Assembly: GCA_019637955.1 (NCBI GenBank)
Contig: JAHBUS010000002.1
Span: 186,001-250,000, forward strand
Source: Pseudobdellovibrionaceae bacterium
GTDB taxonomy: Bacteria > Bdellovibrionota > Bdellovibrionia > Bdellovibrionales > Bdellovibrionaceae
Length of the DNA stretch: 64,000 bases
Direction of reading: 5' to 3'
Every line of letters begins with the position of its first letter. Positions within the stretch are counted from its first letter, which is position 1. Shown here piece after piece: positions 40,225 to 48,343 of the stretch. The position numbers and the translations under genes are program-made. The notes beneath the pieces were generated by a model. That model did not search any database and was not told the origin of the DNA. It saw only the letters and a program-made list of their open reading frames with translations.

Positions 40225-41181
40225 ATGTCGATGAACTTCTCTCTCTTTTTCATGACGGCTCTTTTGTCGCTTTCGGCTTTGGCCGAGGGCGCGGCCTCGT
40301 CGACGACGCCGCCGGCTCTCGCTGAGCAGTGCGAGAACGCCCTCAAAATTTACGGCGACAAAGGCAAGGTTGATCCCAAGCTTTTGAAAGCGGCGTGCAA
40401 CGAAGTCAAAGTTCTGGGCGACAACTGCCGCAGCGTGAACGGTGTTCCGCTCTTTCATTACGACCGTCCCGGCAAACACAAGACTCAACAAAAAATTTTG
40501 GTGTTCTCGCTCATTCACGGCGACGAAGTGCCCGCGGGCATGGTCGGCCGCTTTTGGATGGAGCGGTTGCAGGGAATCGATCCCCGTAATAGCTGGCGCG
40601 TGATTCCCGTTCTGAATCCCGACGGCGTCAAGGCCCGCACACGCACCAATGCCAACAAGGTTGATATCAATCGCAATTTTCCGACGGCGGATTGGGATAA
40701 AGAAGCGCGCGCGTACTGGCAAAAAACGTCGAACAAAAATCCCCGTCGCAATCCGGGCGAGAAGGCCGCGAGCGAACCCGAAACCCGCTGCGCGCTTGAT
40801 CACATTATGGACTTCAAACCCGACTTCGTGGTTTCGGTGCACACGCCGTTGAAAGTTTTGGATTTTGACGGCCCCCGCGTGAAGCCGCCCAAATTCGATT
40901 ACTTACCATGGAAGACGCTCGGCAATTACCCGGGGTCGCTCGGCCGCTATCTTTGGCTTGAGCGCAAGACGCCCGTGTTGACCGCCGAATTTAAAGAAGA
41001 TGAACCGCCCGAGAAGTCGCTCGTCGAACTTCAGGATATCATCGGTTTCTTGGTCAGCCTCGAGATCAGCGGAAGAGTTCCTTCAGGGACCGAATCTCCT
41101 CAGCAGACAAACTCGCCTTCGCAGATGCCAGGTTCTTCTCAAGCTGTTCAAGAGACGTCACACCCAAAATCACCGAACTGA
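40225..41181 (+). CDS. Exported M14-family zinc carboxypeptidase-like protein
   Basis: 318 residues from ATG 40225, with AAGGGA seven bases upstream. The signal peptide ends ALAEG near residue 20. M14 motifs: HGDE (zinc His and Glu), VLNPDG, NKVDINRNFP, VSVHTP (third zinc ligand) and LTAEFKED (catalytic Glu). It resembles MpaA-type amidases that trim murein peptides, but is exported rather than cytoplasmic. The last 39 residues are a Ser/Gln/Pro-rich tail encoded entirely by antisense of the convergent aldo/keto reductase gene. Confidence 0.8.
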   Translation: MSMNFSLFFMTALLSLSALAEGAASSTTPPALAEQCENALKIYGDKGKVDPKLLKAACNEVKVLGDNCRSVNGVPLFHYDRPGKHKTQQKILVFSLIHGDEVPAGMVGRFWMERLQGIDPRNSWRVIPVLNPDGVKARTRTNANKVDINRNFPTADWDKEARAYWQKTSNKNPRRNPGEKAASEPETRCALDHIMDFKPDFVVSVHTPLKVLDFDGPRVKPPKFDYLPWKTLGNYPGSLGRYLWLERKTPVLTAEFKEDEPPEKSLVELQDIIGFLVSLEISGRVPSGTESPQQTNSPSQMPGSSQAVQETSHPKSPN

Positions 41182-42019
41182 CATCCGCATGAGCGGCGAC
41201 GTAGGCGATCGCGATCTGTCCGCGCGTGATGCCCTTTTTCTCGGCGAATTTTTTGAACTCCGCCATCTTTTCTTGATTGGCTTTGGTCACGTACTCATTC
41301 TTCAGCCAGTTGATCTGTTGCAGGCGGCCGAGTTCGTCGGGCCTGTCGTACTTTCCGGACAAGAAGCCTGAGGCCATCGGACTCCACGTCACAAGGCCCA
41401 TGCCGAGCTCACGGGCGGCCGGAGCCACGTCCTCTTCGAACTTTTGGCGGACCATCAGGTTGTACTGAGGCTGCTCCACCTGGGGTTTGTAATAGCCACC
41501 CTCGTCGCAAATCCGGTGCGCTTCGCGCAGCTGCGCGCCGGTCCACTCGCTGGTGCCCCAATAAAGAATCTTTCCTTGGCGGACAAGATCGTCCATGGCG
41601 CGAATGGTCTCGAGCAAAGGCGTCTCGGGGTCGAAACGGTGGCAAAAATAAAGATCAAAATAATCCGTCCCCATGCGCTTTAGGCTCGCGTGCACGGACT
41701 CCATGATGTGTTTGCGCGAGAGGCCTTTGTCGTTCACGTCTTCGCTCATCGGCCAGAAGACCTTGCTCGACAGCACGAGTTCGTGGCGTGGAAATTCGGC
41801 GAGGGCTTTGCCGACGATTTTTTCGGACTCGCCCTTGGCGTAGACGTCGGCGTTATCGAAGAAGTTCACGCCCGCATCAAACGCGCGGCGGTGAATGGCT
41901 TTGACCAGCGGAAGATCGGTGACCGATCCGCCAAATGTCGTCCAGCCGCCGAGGCTGAGCATCGACACCTTGAGGCCGGATTTTCCGAGGGAGCGGTATT
42001 GCATTTGCGGATGGGACAT
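41066..42019 (-). CDS. Aldo/keto reductase (K-channel beta-subunit-like)
   Basis: 317 residues; GAGGAGG precedes the ATG. AKR fold motifs: FFDNADVYAKGESE with catalytic Asp and Tyr, VLSSKVF with the Lys, and YFCHRFDPETP with the His. Length and the LGxSGLKVS start match the KvBeta/YghZ group, which reduces aldehydes or methylglyoxal with NADPH. The 3' end overlaps the convergent M14 gene by 116 bp. Confidence 0.92.
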   Translation of the reverse strand: MSHPQMQYRSLGKSGLKVSMLSLGGWTTFGGSVTDLPLVKAIHRRAFDAGVNFFDNADVYAKGESEKIVGKALAEFPRHELVLSSKVFWPMSEDVNDKGLSRKHIMESVHASLKRMGTDYFDLYFCHRFDPETPLLETIRAMDDLVRQGKILYWGTSEWTGAQLREAHRICDEGGYYKPQVEQPQYNLMVRQKFEEDVAPAARELGMGLVTWSPMASGFLSGKYDRPDELGRLQQINWLKNEYVTKANQEKMAEFKKFAEKKGITRGQIAIAYVAAHADVSSVILGVTSLEQLEKNLASAKASLSAEEIRSLKELFR

Positions 42020-42050
42020 GGGGCCTCCTCTTCAAAGAGGCCCCACCATA

Positions 42051-42446
42051 TCAGTGCATTTGATTGCCGTCCAAGGCCGTTTTGATCTGGATCACACGGT
42101 CTTGGCTGCTGATGATTTGATCTTGAATCTCGGTCAACGTTTTCACGAGCTTGTCTTTTGCCAGACGGATCGCGACATAAATGTCCTCGTGCACGGCTTC
42201 TTCTTCGATCTGCGTGCCGTCTTCGCTGAGCGCGATCGAGATGCGCCACGACTTACGCAAAAGTTTCGGATCCTGATCGAGATACTCTTCAAGTTTAAGC
42301 AGTTTCATGGGGTCTTTGGCCACAACCGCGACTTGCGTGCTTGAAGTCGTAAACGGCTGAAAATCAAGCATTGCTTGATAGATGTACGAGCGCACCTCAG
42401 GACCGATGTTATCCAGGTCAATTTGGGGCTGGGAGGGGGTTTCCAT
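42051..42446 (-). CDS. HPF/RaiA-like ribosome-associated protein (distant)
   Basis: 131 residues; AAGGAGGAT lies before the ATG. A beta-alpha-beta-beta-beta-alpha pattern fits hibernation-promoting factors: IGPEVRSYIYQAMLDF (helix 1), WRISIALSEDG (strand), then EDIYVAIRLAKDKLVKTLTEIQDQI, equal to the D-x-Y-x-AID-x-A-x-DKL helix. HPF proteins bind 30S subunits and silence ribosomes in stationary phase. The match is at motif level only. It lies 31 bp upstream of the aldo/keto reductase, probably in one transcript. Confidence 0.62.
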   Translation of the reverse strand: METPSQPQIDLDNIGPEVRSYIYQAMLDFQPFTTSSTQVAVVAKDPMKLLKLEEYLDQDPKLLRKSWRISIALSEDGTQIEEEAVHEDIYVAIRLAKDKLVKTLTEIQDQIISSQDRVIQIKTALDGNQMH

Positions 42447-42649
42447 GCAAATCCTCCTTCATGCTAAGAGATCACGTGCCACTGTTGAAGACGCCGCCTT
42501 TGGGCTCTTCCTTATAGTAACAGTGGGGACGGATCTTTTCAGGTCAAGTCAGGTCCAGAAAGAGGCGGAAACAATCTATTGATTCTGAGCGTTCAGCTCC
42601 GTTTCATAACGAGACATTTCAGTGGACAAAAGAGCGATCAAAGTTTTTG

Positions 42650-43369
42650 ATGGCGCTCATGAAAAGTGCGAATGAAAACCCCGCCCAGAGCGACTCTCCC
42701 GCCAAGCTCGAAACGTCGTGGAAACAGCGGCTCTCCGCTGAGTTCGACAAAGACTACATGAAAAATTTGAAGGCCTTTTTGAAGAGCGAGTATCAAAAAG
42801 GGAAAAAGATTTTTCCGGCGGGCGACAAGTACTTCGCGGCCTTGAACAAAGTTCCGTTCGAAGATGTGCGCGTGGTGATTTTGGGACAAGACCCTTATCA
42901 CGGCGCGGGGCAAGCGCACGGCCTTTCATTTTCGGTTCCTCCGGGCGTGCCGGCGCCGCCCTCACTCGTGAATATTTTCAAAGAGCTGCAATCCGATTTG
43001 GGCATCCAGCGACCCTCGCACGGCACGCTGGAGTCTTGGGCCAATCAGGGCGTGCTTCTTCTCAACGCGGTTCTGACCGTCGAAGAGGGCCGCGCGGCTT
43101 CGCACCAGGGCAAAGGCTGGGAAACTTTCACGGATGCGGTCATTCACCGCTTGGCCGAAGAGCGCGAGGGTTTGGTCTTCGTTCTCTGGGGGAGCTACGC
43201 GCAAAAAAAAGGCGCGTTCATCGACCGCAAAAAGCACCTCGTTCTCGAATCGCCGCACCCGTCGCCGCTCTCGGCGCACCGGGGTTTTTTGGGTTCGAAG
43301 CCGTTTTCAAAGATTAATAACTATCTCTCTGAGCGCGGGCAAAAACCGATCGACTGGAATTTGCATTGA
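42650..43369 (+). CDS. ung: Uracil-DNA glycosylase (family 1)
   Basis: 239 residues from ATG 42650; a TTG three bases earlier and an ATG at 42659 are alternatives, and no strong ribosome binding site is visible. GQDPYHG (catalytic Asp81) and [11 protein letters not shown] are the two family signatures, and [12 protein letters not shown] is also typical. It removes uracil from DNA. Its stop overlaps the aroB start (TTGA), so the repair gene leads the shikimate cluster. Confidence 0.95.
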   Translation: MALMKSANENPAQSDSPAKLETSWKQRLSAEFDKDYMKNLKAFLKSEYQKGKKIFPAGDKYFAALNKVPFEDVRVVILGQDPYHGAGQAHGLSFSVPPGVPAPPSLVNIFKELQSDLGIQRPSHGTLESWANQGVLLLNAVLTVEEGRAASHQGKGWETFTDAVIHRLAEEREGLVFVLWGSYAQKKGAFIDRKKHLVLESPHPSPLSAHRGFLGSKPFSKINNYLSERGQKPIDWNLH

Positions 43370-44346
43370 AAAATTCCTGCGTTCGTTTTTCGACCCGCCT
43401 GCCGTCGCGTTTTGATTTTCAAAACTCAGTCTTGATTTATGACCGCGTGCTCGAAAAAAAATTCGGTCCCTGGATTCGTCGGTTCCCGCGCCGGTACGGC
43501 GTGCGCTCGGGCGAGTATCTCAAGGCGGTCGAAAACTTCGCGGGCCATGCGGCCGCGATTTCCAAAGTCGGTGAGGGCCTCTCGGTTCGCGAGATGCAAA
43601 TCGTCGCTCTCGGCGGGGGGTCGGTTGGCGATTTTGCTGGTTTTGTGGCGAGTGTTTTTAAGCGCGGCGTGCGCTTGGTGCATGTGCCCAGCACCTGGCT
43701 TTCGGCGATCGATTCAGCCCATGGCGGAAAGACCGCGCTGAACGTCGGCGGGATTAAAAATCAGATCGGCACCTTTTACCCCGCGAGCGAAGTTTTGATC
43801 TGCCGCGATCTTTTGCTTAATCAGGGACCCGCACGATTCGACGATGCCAAGGCCGAGGCCGCGAAGGTGGCGCTGCTCACCTCGGCGGCGCTTTGGACCA
43901 AGACGCAAAAAGTCCGCGACGAGTCGGGACTGTTCCGGCTGCTGCCAGATTTGATTCGCGCCAAGCTCAAGATCGTCGCGCTTGATCCGAAGGAGACGTC
44001 GGGCCACCGTCATCTTCTGAACTTTGGCCACACCGTTGGTCATGCCCTTGAATCCTCGTTGCATCTGAGTCACGGTGAGGCCGTCAGCCTCGGCCTTCGT
44101 TTCGCCATCGATTGGGCGGGAGGGGCGCTGGCCCAAAAAGACCTTTGGGGCATTGCGACCCGTGCGCAGCTCCGCCGGGCATTGGCCCGCCTGAAGAACC
44201 CCGCGCGGGCACTCGCGCAGGACAAAAAGATGGTCACGAACAAACGAATTCGATTCATTTTCGTGTCCCGCCCGGGCTATCCTTCGATCCGTGAGGTGAG
44301 CGTGTCCGACATTCTCGCCGAGATCGAACGTCAAAAAAACGCCTGA
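43366..44346 (+). CDS. aroB: 3-dehydroquinate synthase
   Basis: 326 residues, somewhat shorter than the usual 350-370, starting at TTG 43366 inside the ung stop. NAD and substrate motifs are intact: [49 protein letters not shown], and the zinc ligands in [15 protein letters not shown] and HGEAVSLGL. It turns DAHP into 3-dehydroquinate, step two of the shikimate pathway. It is the first of four shikimate genes; the aroA start follows after ten bases. Confidence 0.94.
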   Translation: MKNSCVRFSTRLPSRFDFQNSVLIYDRVLEKKFGPWIRRFPRRYGVRSGEYLKAVENFAGHAAAISKVGEGLSVREMQIVALGGGSVGDFAGFVASVFKRGVRLVHVPSTWLSAIDSAHGGKTALNVGGIKNQIGTFYPASEVLICRDLLLNQGPARFDDAKAEAAKVALLTSAALWTKTQKVRDESGLFRLLPDLIRAKLKIVALDPKETSGHRHLLNFGHTVGHALESSLHLSHGEAVSLGLRFAIDWAGGALAQKDLWGIATRAQLRRALARLKNPARALAQDKKMVTNKRIRFIFVSRPGYPSIREVSVSDILAEIERQKNA

Positions 44347-44356
44347 GAGAGATTCG

Positions 44357-45526
44357 ATGCCATTTCAGTTTAAGGGTTCACTGCAAGCCTCCAAATCTTT
44401 ATTGAACCGCGCTCTGCTCGTGCAGAGTTTTTTTCCGGCGCTCAAAATCAAGGGCGATTCCAACTGCGACGACGTTCGCCACATGAAAATGTCGGTCGTG
44501 AGCATGATCCGCAAACAGATTCTCGACTGCGGCGAGGCGGGGACCGTGTTTCGCTTCATGGGCCTTCGCGTGTCGCGCGAGCCGGGCGTGTGGACGCTCA
44601 AGGGCTCGGAGCGGTTGATGAAGCGCCCGCATGATGAGATGGCCTTTATTCTCAATCAGCTCGGCGTGAACGTCGATTTCATGCCCGATGGCGTGATCAT
44701 CACCAGCGAAGGCTGGAAACGCCCGCTCTTTCCGATCAAGATTCCGCGCTCGCGGTCTTCGCAGTTCGCGTCGGGGCTCTTGCTTTCGGCCTGGAATCTG
44801 CCGTTCGATCTCGAGTTCGAATTCGCCGGGGCCGCGGTCTCCGAGGGTTACTGGCAGATGTCGCTGGATCTGGCGCGTTCGCTCGGGATGCAAATTGAAG
44901 AGCCGCGCGGCGGTTCAATTCGCATTCCCGCGAATCAAAAAATCATGGCGGCCTTCGTTGATGTCGAGCCTGATTACAGCTCGATGTTCGCGGTGGTTGC
45001 CGCCGCCCTTGTGGAAGGGTCGGTGGATATCACCGGCGTCGGCGATCGCAGTTTGCAGCCCGACTACATTTTCATGGATCTGCTCAAAAAAATGGGCGCG
45101 CCCATGGCGATGAAAGACGGCGTCTTGCACGCGCACAAAGCCAAGAAGCTTCTGGCCATTGAGGCGGGGTTTCGGGGTTGCCCCGATCTGTTTCCGGTGA
45201 TGGCCGTTCTTTGCGGCTATGCCGACGGCACTTCGATTTTAAAAGAGGCCCCCCAGCTGGCGCTCAAGGAGTCCAACCGCCTCAAGAATACCCACGGACT
45301 CTTGACCTCTGCCGGCGTTGAGAGCGCTATCAAGGGCGAGGGACTCGTGATTTATGGCAGGGGAATGACGTTCATCCCGAAAGATTTCGTCTTTGATCCC
45401 GATCAGGACCATCGGATGGCCATGGCCGCGGCGCTTTTTCGCCTGCGCGAGCCCAAAATCAAGATCCAAAACGGCGAAGTCGTTAGAAAGAGCTTTCCTG
45501 AGTTTTGGTCTGTGTTAGGACTCTAA
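44357..45526 (+). CDS. aroA: EPSP synthase (3-phosphoshikimate 1-carboxyvinyltransferase)
   Basis: 389 residues, shorter than the usual 425-440. Family motifs are recognisable but diverged: QASKSLLNRALL (Lys13), DCGEAGTVFRFM for the GNAGTAxR loop, RSRSSQFASGLLLSA, a PDYSSMFAVVAAA block, and QDHRMAMAAAL. It joins PEP to shikimate-3-phosphate, the step before chorismate synthase. The divergent loop (E-A-G-T in place of N-A-G-T) hints at altered glyphosate response, which is inference. GAGAGAG precedes the ATG; the fused aroKDE gene starts four bases after the stop. Confidence 0.9.
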   Translation: MPFQFKGSLQASKSLLNRALLVQSFFPALKIKGDSNCDDVRHMKMSVVSMIRKQILDCGEAGTVFRFMGLRVSREPGVWTLKGSERLMKRPHDEMAFILNQLGVNVDFMPDGVIITSEGWKRPLFPIKIPRSRSSQFASGLLLSAWNLPFDLEFEFAGAAVSEGYWQMSLDLARSLGMQIEEPRGGSIRIPANQKIMAAFVDVEPDYSSMFAVVAAALVEGSVDITGVGDRSLQPDYIFMDLLKKMGAPMAMKDGVLHAHKAKKLLAIEAGFRGCPDLFPVMAVLCGYADGTSILKEAPQLALKESNRLKNTHGLLTSAGVESAIKGEGLVIYGRGMTFIPKDFVFDPDQDHRMAMAAALFRLREPKIKIQNGEVVRKSFPEFWSVLGL

Positions 45527-45530
45527 CGTC

Positions 45531-47306
45531 ATGCAGATCTTTTTGATGGGCCATCGCGGCACCGGTAAAACTTCGCTCCTCCAACGCCTGCAAATTTACG
45601 GGCGGGCCACGCTTCCAGTTTTTGATCTCGACCGTGAAATCGAGAAAGCCACGGGTAAACGCATCGGCGAAATTTTTGAAGATCAGGGCGAAGAGTATTT
45701 CCGCGAACTCGAAAAAAAGACGCTGGCGAAGCTCATCGGCACTCAACCCAAAATGGTGGTGGCGCTCGGCGCCGGCTTTCCCATCGGGTCCTTCGTGTTT
45801 CCGGCGGCCTGCGAGATCGTGTGGGTGCGCCGTTCGAGCGATGCCTGGGGCCGCGTCTTCACGGACCGCCCCCGCCTCGAGACCGGCATCAGCGCCAAGG
45901 ACGAGTACTTGCAGCGCTATCGCGCACGCGACGTGATGTTCTCGCGCAACTGCGATTGGATTTATTGGTTGCCCGAAGGTTTGACCTCGCCTTGCGAATT
46001 TGAAAAAGCAATCTGGAACGTGAAGCTCGACGATATCGGCGGGATCCTCACCTTGCGGGCCGATCACTTTCGCAATCCCAAAGTCTTTCGCACCCGACTT
46101 CGTCATGCCGGCACGGATTTCTTTGAGCTTCGCACCGATTTTTTAAGCGAAGGCGAAATGGTCATGGCCGATGAGTGGATTAAAACCGAGCGAAAGCTCG
46201 TCGCCATCCGCACTTGGCCCCTCTCCGATGAGTGGATGCAAACCATCGAGCGCAGTGCCGAGGTCGATTGGGCCCTCGAACTCGGAGCGCCCAAGGCGCC
46301 TCGCATCACCTGCGTGTCGGCCCATGAGCAGCCCGACGGCACCACCTTGCAATCGTGGACCAAGGATTTCGACGCCTATGAACGCAAGGGCCTTCATCTC
46401 AAGTGGAGCCCGATCATCGACACGTTCGAAGATTTGCAATTCGGTTTGGATTGGCAGCGCGAGAAGCCCGAGCAGCGCAGCTTCTTGCCGCGTTCTCGCG
46501 AAGGCCGTTGGGCTTGGGTGCGTTTGCTTCTCAAAGAACGCCAGAAGCTCAACTTCTGGCGCGATGGCGACGGCAGCGCCTTGGATCAACCGACGCTGCA
46601 CGAGTGGATTCGCAATTTGAACCGCCCGATCAAGTTCGGCGCGGTGCTGGGCCATCCCGTGAACCACTCGTTTTCTCCCATTGAGCATCTCTCCTATGCG
46701 GGACACCGGCAAATGAGCTTCTTCGCGATCGATCTGACCGAAAATGAGTGGGAGTCGGCACTCCCGCGCCTGCGCGATTGGGGTCTCACCATCGCGGCGG
46801 TCACATCTCCACTCAAATTCAAAGCCTTTGAACTCGCACAGGTGCGCAGTCCCGAGGCCGAGAAGCTCAAGGCCGTGAACACGCTGAGCTTCAGCCATGG
46901 TGAGTGGCGGGGTCACAACACCGACCTGGAAGGTCTGCGAGAACTTTTTGATGGCGTGGAGCTCGATGCGAAAAAAACCGTCATTTGGGGCGGCGGCGGC
47001 ACCCTGAGAACGATCGAAGAGGTTCTTCCCGAAGCCGTGCCTTATTCGGTGCGCTCGCGTGGTCCTCGTGACGAGTCCAAGACCTTGAGCGGTGCCGAAA
47101 CGCTCGTGTGGGCGGCGGGGCCCGAGGCCCAGGAGCCGCCTTCCAATATCGGGATGCCCCGACAGGTGGTTGATCTCAATTACCGTGAGGATTCGGCCGC
47201 ACGTGAGTACGCCGTGCGCTTAAAGGCCCTTTATGTCTCGGGGCTCATGATGTTCAAAGCCCAAGCAGCCGCCCAACGGCAGGAGTGGGATCAGTATGTC
47301 GAATAG
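45531..47306 (+). CDS. Trifunctional shikimate kinase / type I 3-dehydroquinase / shikimate dehydrogenase
   Basis: 591 residues with three domains in one frame. Residues 1-160: shikimate kinase, with Walker A GHRGTGKT (7-14), FDLDREIE and the DRPRLET lid. Residues about 165-362: type I dehydroquinase, with FFELRTDF, His265 (SAHEQPDG), Schiff-base Lys291 (HLKWSP), and Ser349/Gln353 (SALDQP); the Arg normally in G-R-W-S-R appears as Trp329. Residues about 365-591: shikimate dehydrogenase, with GHPVNHSFSP, Lys429 (SPLKF), Asp465 (HNTDLEG), and GGGGTLRTI. Domain order equals the last three domains of eukaryotic AROM. It covers steps 3, 4 and 5 of the pathway. The stop overlaps aroC by 11 bp. Confidence 0.9.
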   Translation: MQIFLMGHRGTGKTSLLQRLQIYGRATLPVFDLDREIEKATGKRIGEIFEDQGEEYFRELEKKTLAKLIGTQPKMVVALGAGFPIGSFVFPAACEIVWVRRSSDAWGRVFTDRPRLETGISAKDEYLQRYRARDVMFSRNCDWIYWLPEGLTSPCEFEKAIWNVKLDDIGGILTLRADHFRNPKVFRTRLRHAGTDFFELRTDFLSEGEMVMADEWIKTERKLVAIRTWPLSDEWMQTIERSAEVDWALELGAPKAPRITCVSAHEQPDGTTLQSWTKDFDAYERKGLHLKWSPIIDTFEDLQFGLDWQREKPEQRSFLPRSREGRWAWVRLLLKERQKLNFWRDGDGSALDQPTLHEWIRNLNRPIKFGAVLGHPVNHSFSPIEHLSYAGHRQMSFFAIDLTENEWESALPRLRDWGLTIAAVTSPLKFKAFELAQVRSPEAEKLKAVNTLSFSHGEWRGHNTDLEGLRELFDGVELDAKKTVIWGGGGTLRTIEEVLPEAVPYSVRSRGPRDESKTLSGAETLVWAAGPEAQEPPSNIGMPRQVVDLNYREDSAAREYAVRLKALYVSGLMMFKAQAAAQRQEWDQYVE

Positions 47307-48342
47307 TTTCGGCCTTCAATTTCGCATCACGAGCTTTGGTGAAAGTCATGGCGCCGCTTTGGGCGTGGTGATTGATGGCTGCCCCGCGGGTGTGACCTGG
47401 AATGAGTCTCTGCTGGCTCAGGATTTGGAGCGGCGACGCCCGGGCGCTTCGGCGCTGGCGGGCAATGCGGTCGTCTCTCCTCGTCAAGAAATGGACCAAC
47501 CCGAAGTTTTGAGCGGCGTTTTCGAAGGTCTAACGCTGGGAACGCCGATTGCGGTCACGGTTCGCAATCAAGACGCCCGCTCTCAGGATTATCAAAAAAT
47601 TGCCAAGGCACCCAGGGCCGGACATGCCGACGACGTTTGGCGCGAGAAGTTCGGGCATTCGGATCCTCGCGGTGGCGGACGCTCCAGTGGACGCGAGACT
47701 CTCGCGCGCGTGATCGGCGGAGCCGCGGCGAAGATGTTTTTGAAGTCGGCGGCCCCGGACTTGCGCATCACGGGTTTCTCGAGCCGCATTGGCCCCTTCG
47801 AAGTGAACGCCAACGATGAAGAAAATTTCTTCGCCGGTCCCGGCGATTGGGTCCAGCAAGTGGACGCGCATGCCGCGCGTTTTATCTCCAGCCGTCATGA
47901 TGAAGTGCAATCTTATCTGCGCGGCCTTCAAGAAAAAGGCGACAGCGTCGGTGGAACGGTCACCGTCCGTGTCAAAGGGATGCCCCTCTCTTTAGGTCAG
48001 CCGGTGTTTCACAAACTCAAAGCCGATCTGGCCGCCGCGATGATGAGCGTGGGTGCGACCTCCGGTTTTGAAATTGGCGCCGGGTTCGAGGCTTCGCGCG
48101 CGCTCGGCAGCGAGTTTCACCGCGGTGGTGAGGCCGTTTACGGCGGCATTCGAGGCGGCATTTCGACGGGTGAGGATTTGGTCTTGCGCGTTCACTTCAA
48201 GCCGACCTCGTCGATTCTCGATGTCGCCAAACAAGGCCGCCACGATCCGTGCATCGTTCCGCGGGCCGTGCCGGTGATCGAAGCCATGACCGCTTTGGTC
48301 TTGGCCGATCACGTTTTGCTGCGCCGTTTGGATCAAATTTGA
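47296..48342 (+). CDS. aroC: Chorismate synthase
   Basis: 348 residues; AGGAG lies about ten bases before the ATG, inside the aroKDE end. Signatures GESHGAALGVVIDGCPAG, RPGASAL, the FMN-binding GHADDVWREKFGHSDPRGGGRSSGRET stretch (longer than shown elsewhere; GRSSGRET is the key end) and ARVIGGAAA are intact. It converts EPSP to chorismate with reduced FMN. Last gene of the cluster; its stop lies one base from the stop of the convergent repeat lipoprotein. Confidence 0.95.
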   Translation: MSNSFGLQFRITSFGESHGAALGVVIDGCPAGVTWNESLLAQDLERRRPGASALAGNAVVSPRQEMDQPEVLSGVFEGLTLGTPIAVTVRNQDARSQDYQKIAKAPRAGHADDVWREKFGHSDPRGGGRSSGRETLARVIGGAAAKMFLKSAAPDLRITGFSSRIGPFEVNANDEENFFAGPGDWVQQVDAHAARFISSRHDEVQSYLRGLQEKGDSVGGTVTVRVKGMPLSLGQPVFHKLKADLAAAMMSVGATSGFEIGAGFEASRALGSEFHRGGEAVYGGIRGGISTGEDLVLRVHFKPTSSILDVAKQGRHDPCIVPRAVPVIEAMTALVLADHVLLRRLDQI

Positions 48343-48343
48343 A

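Noticed and set aside
42650-48342. A full five-domain AROM fusion hidden by frameshifts
   Set aside because: aroB and aroA have proper stops, separate starts and gaps of 10 and 4 bases, with no sign of broken frames; only the last three activities are fused.
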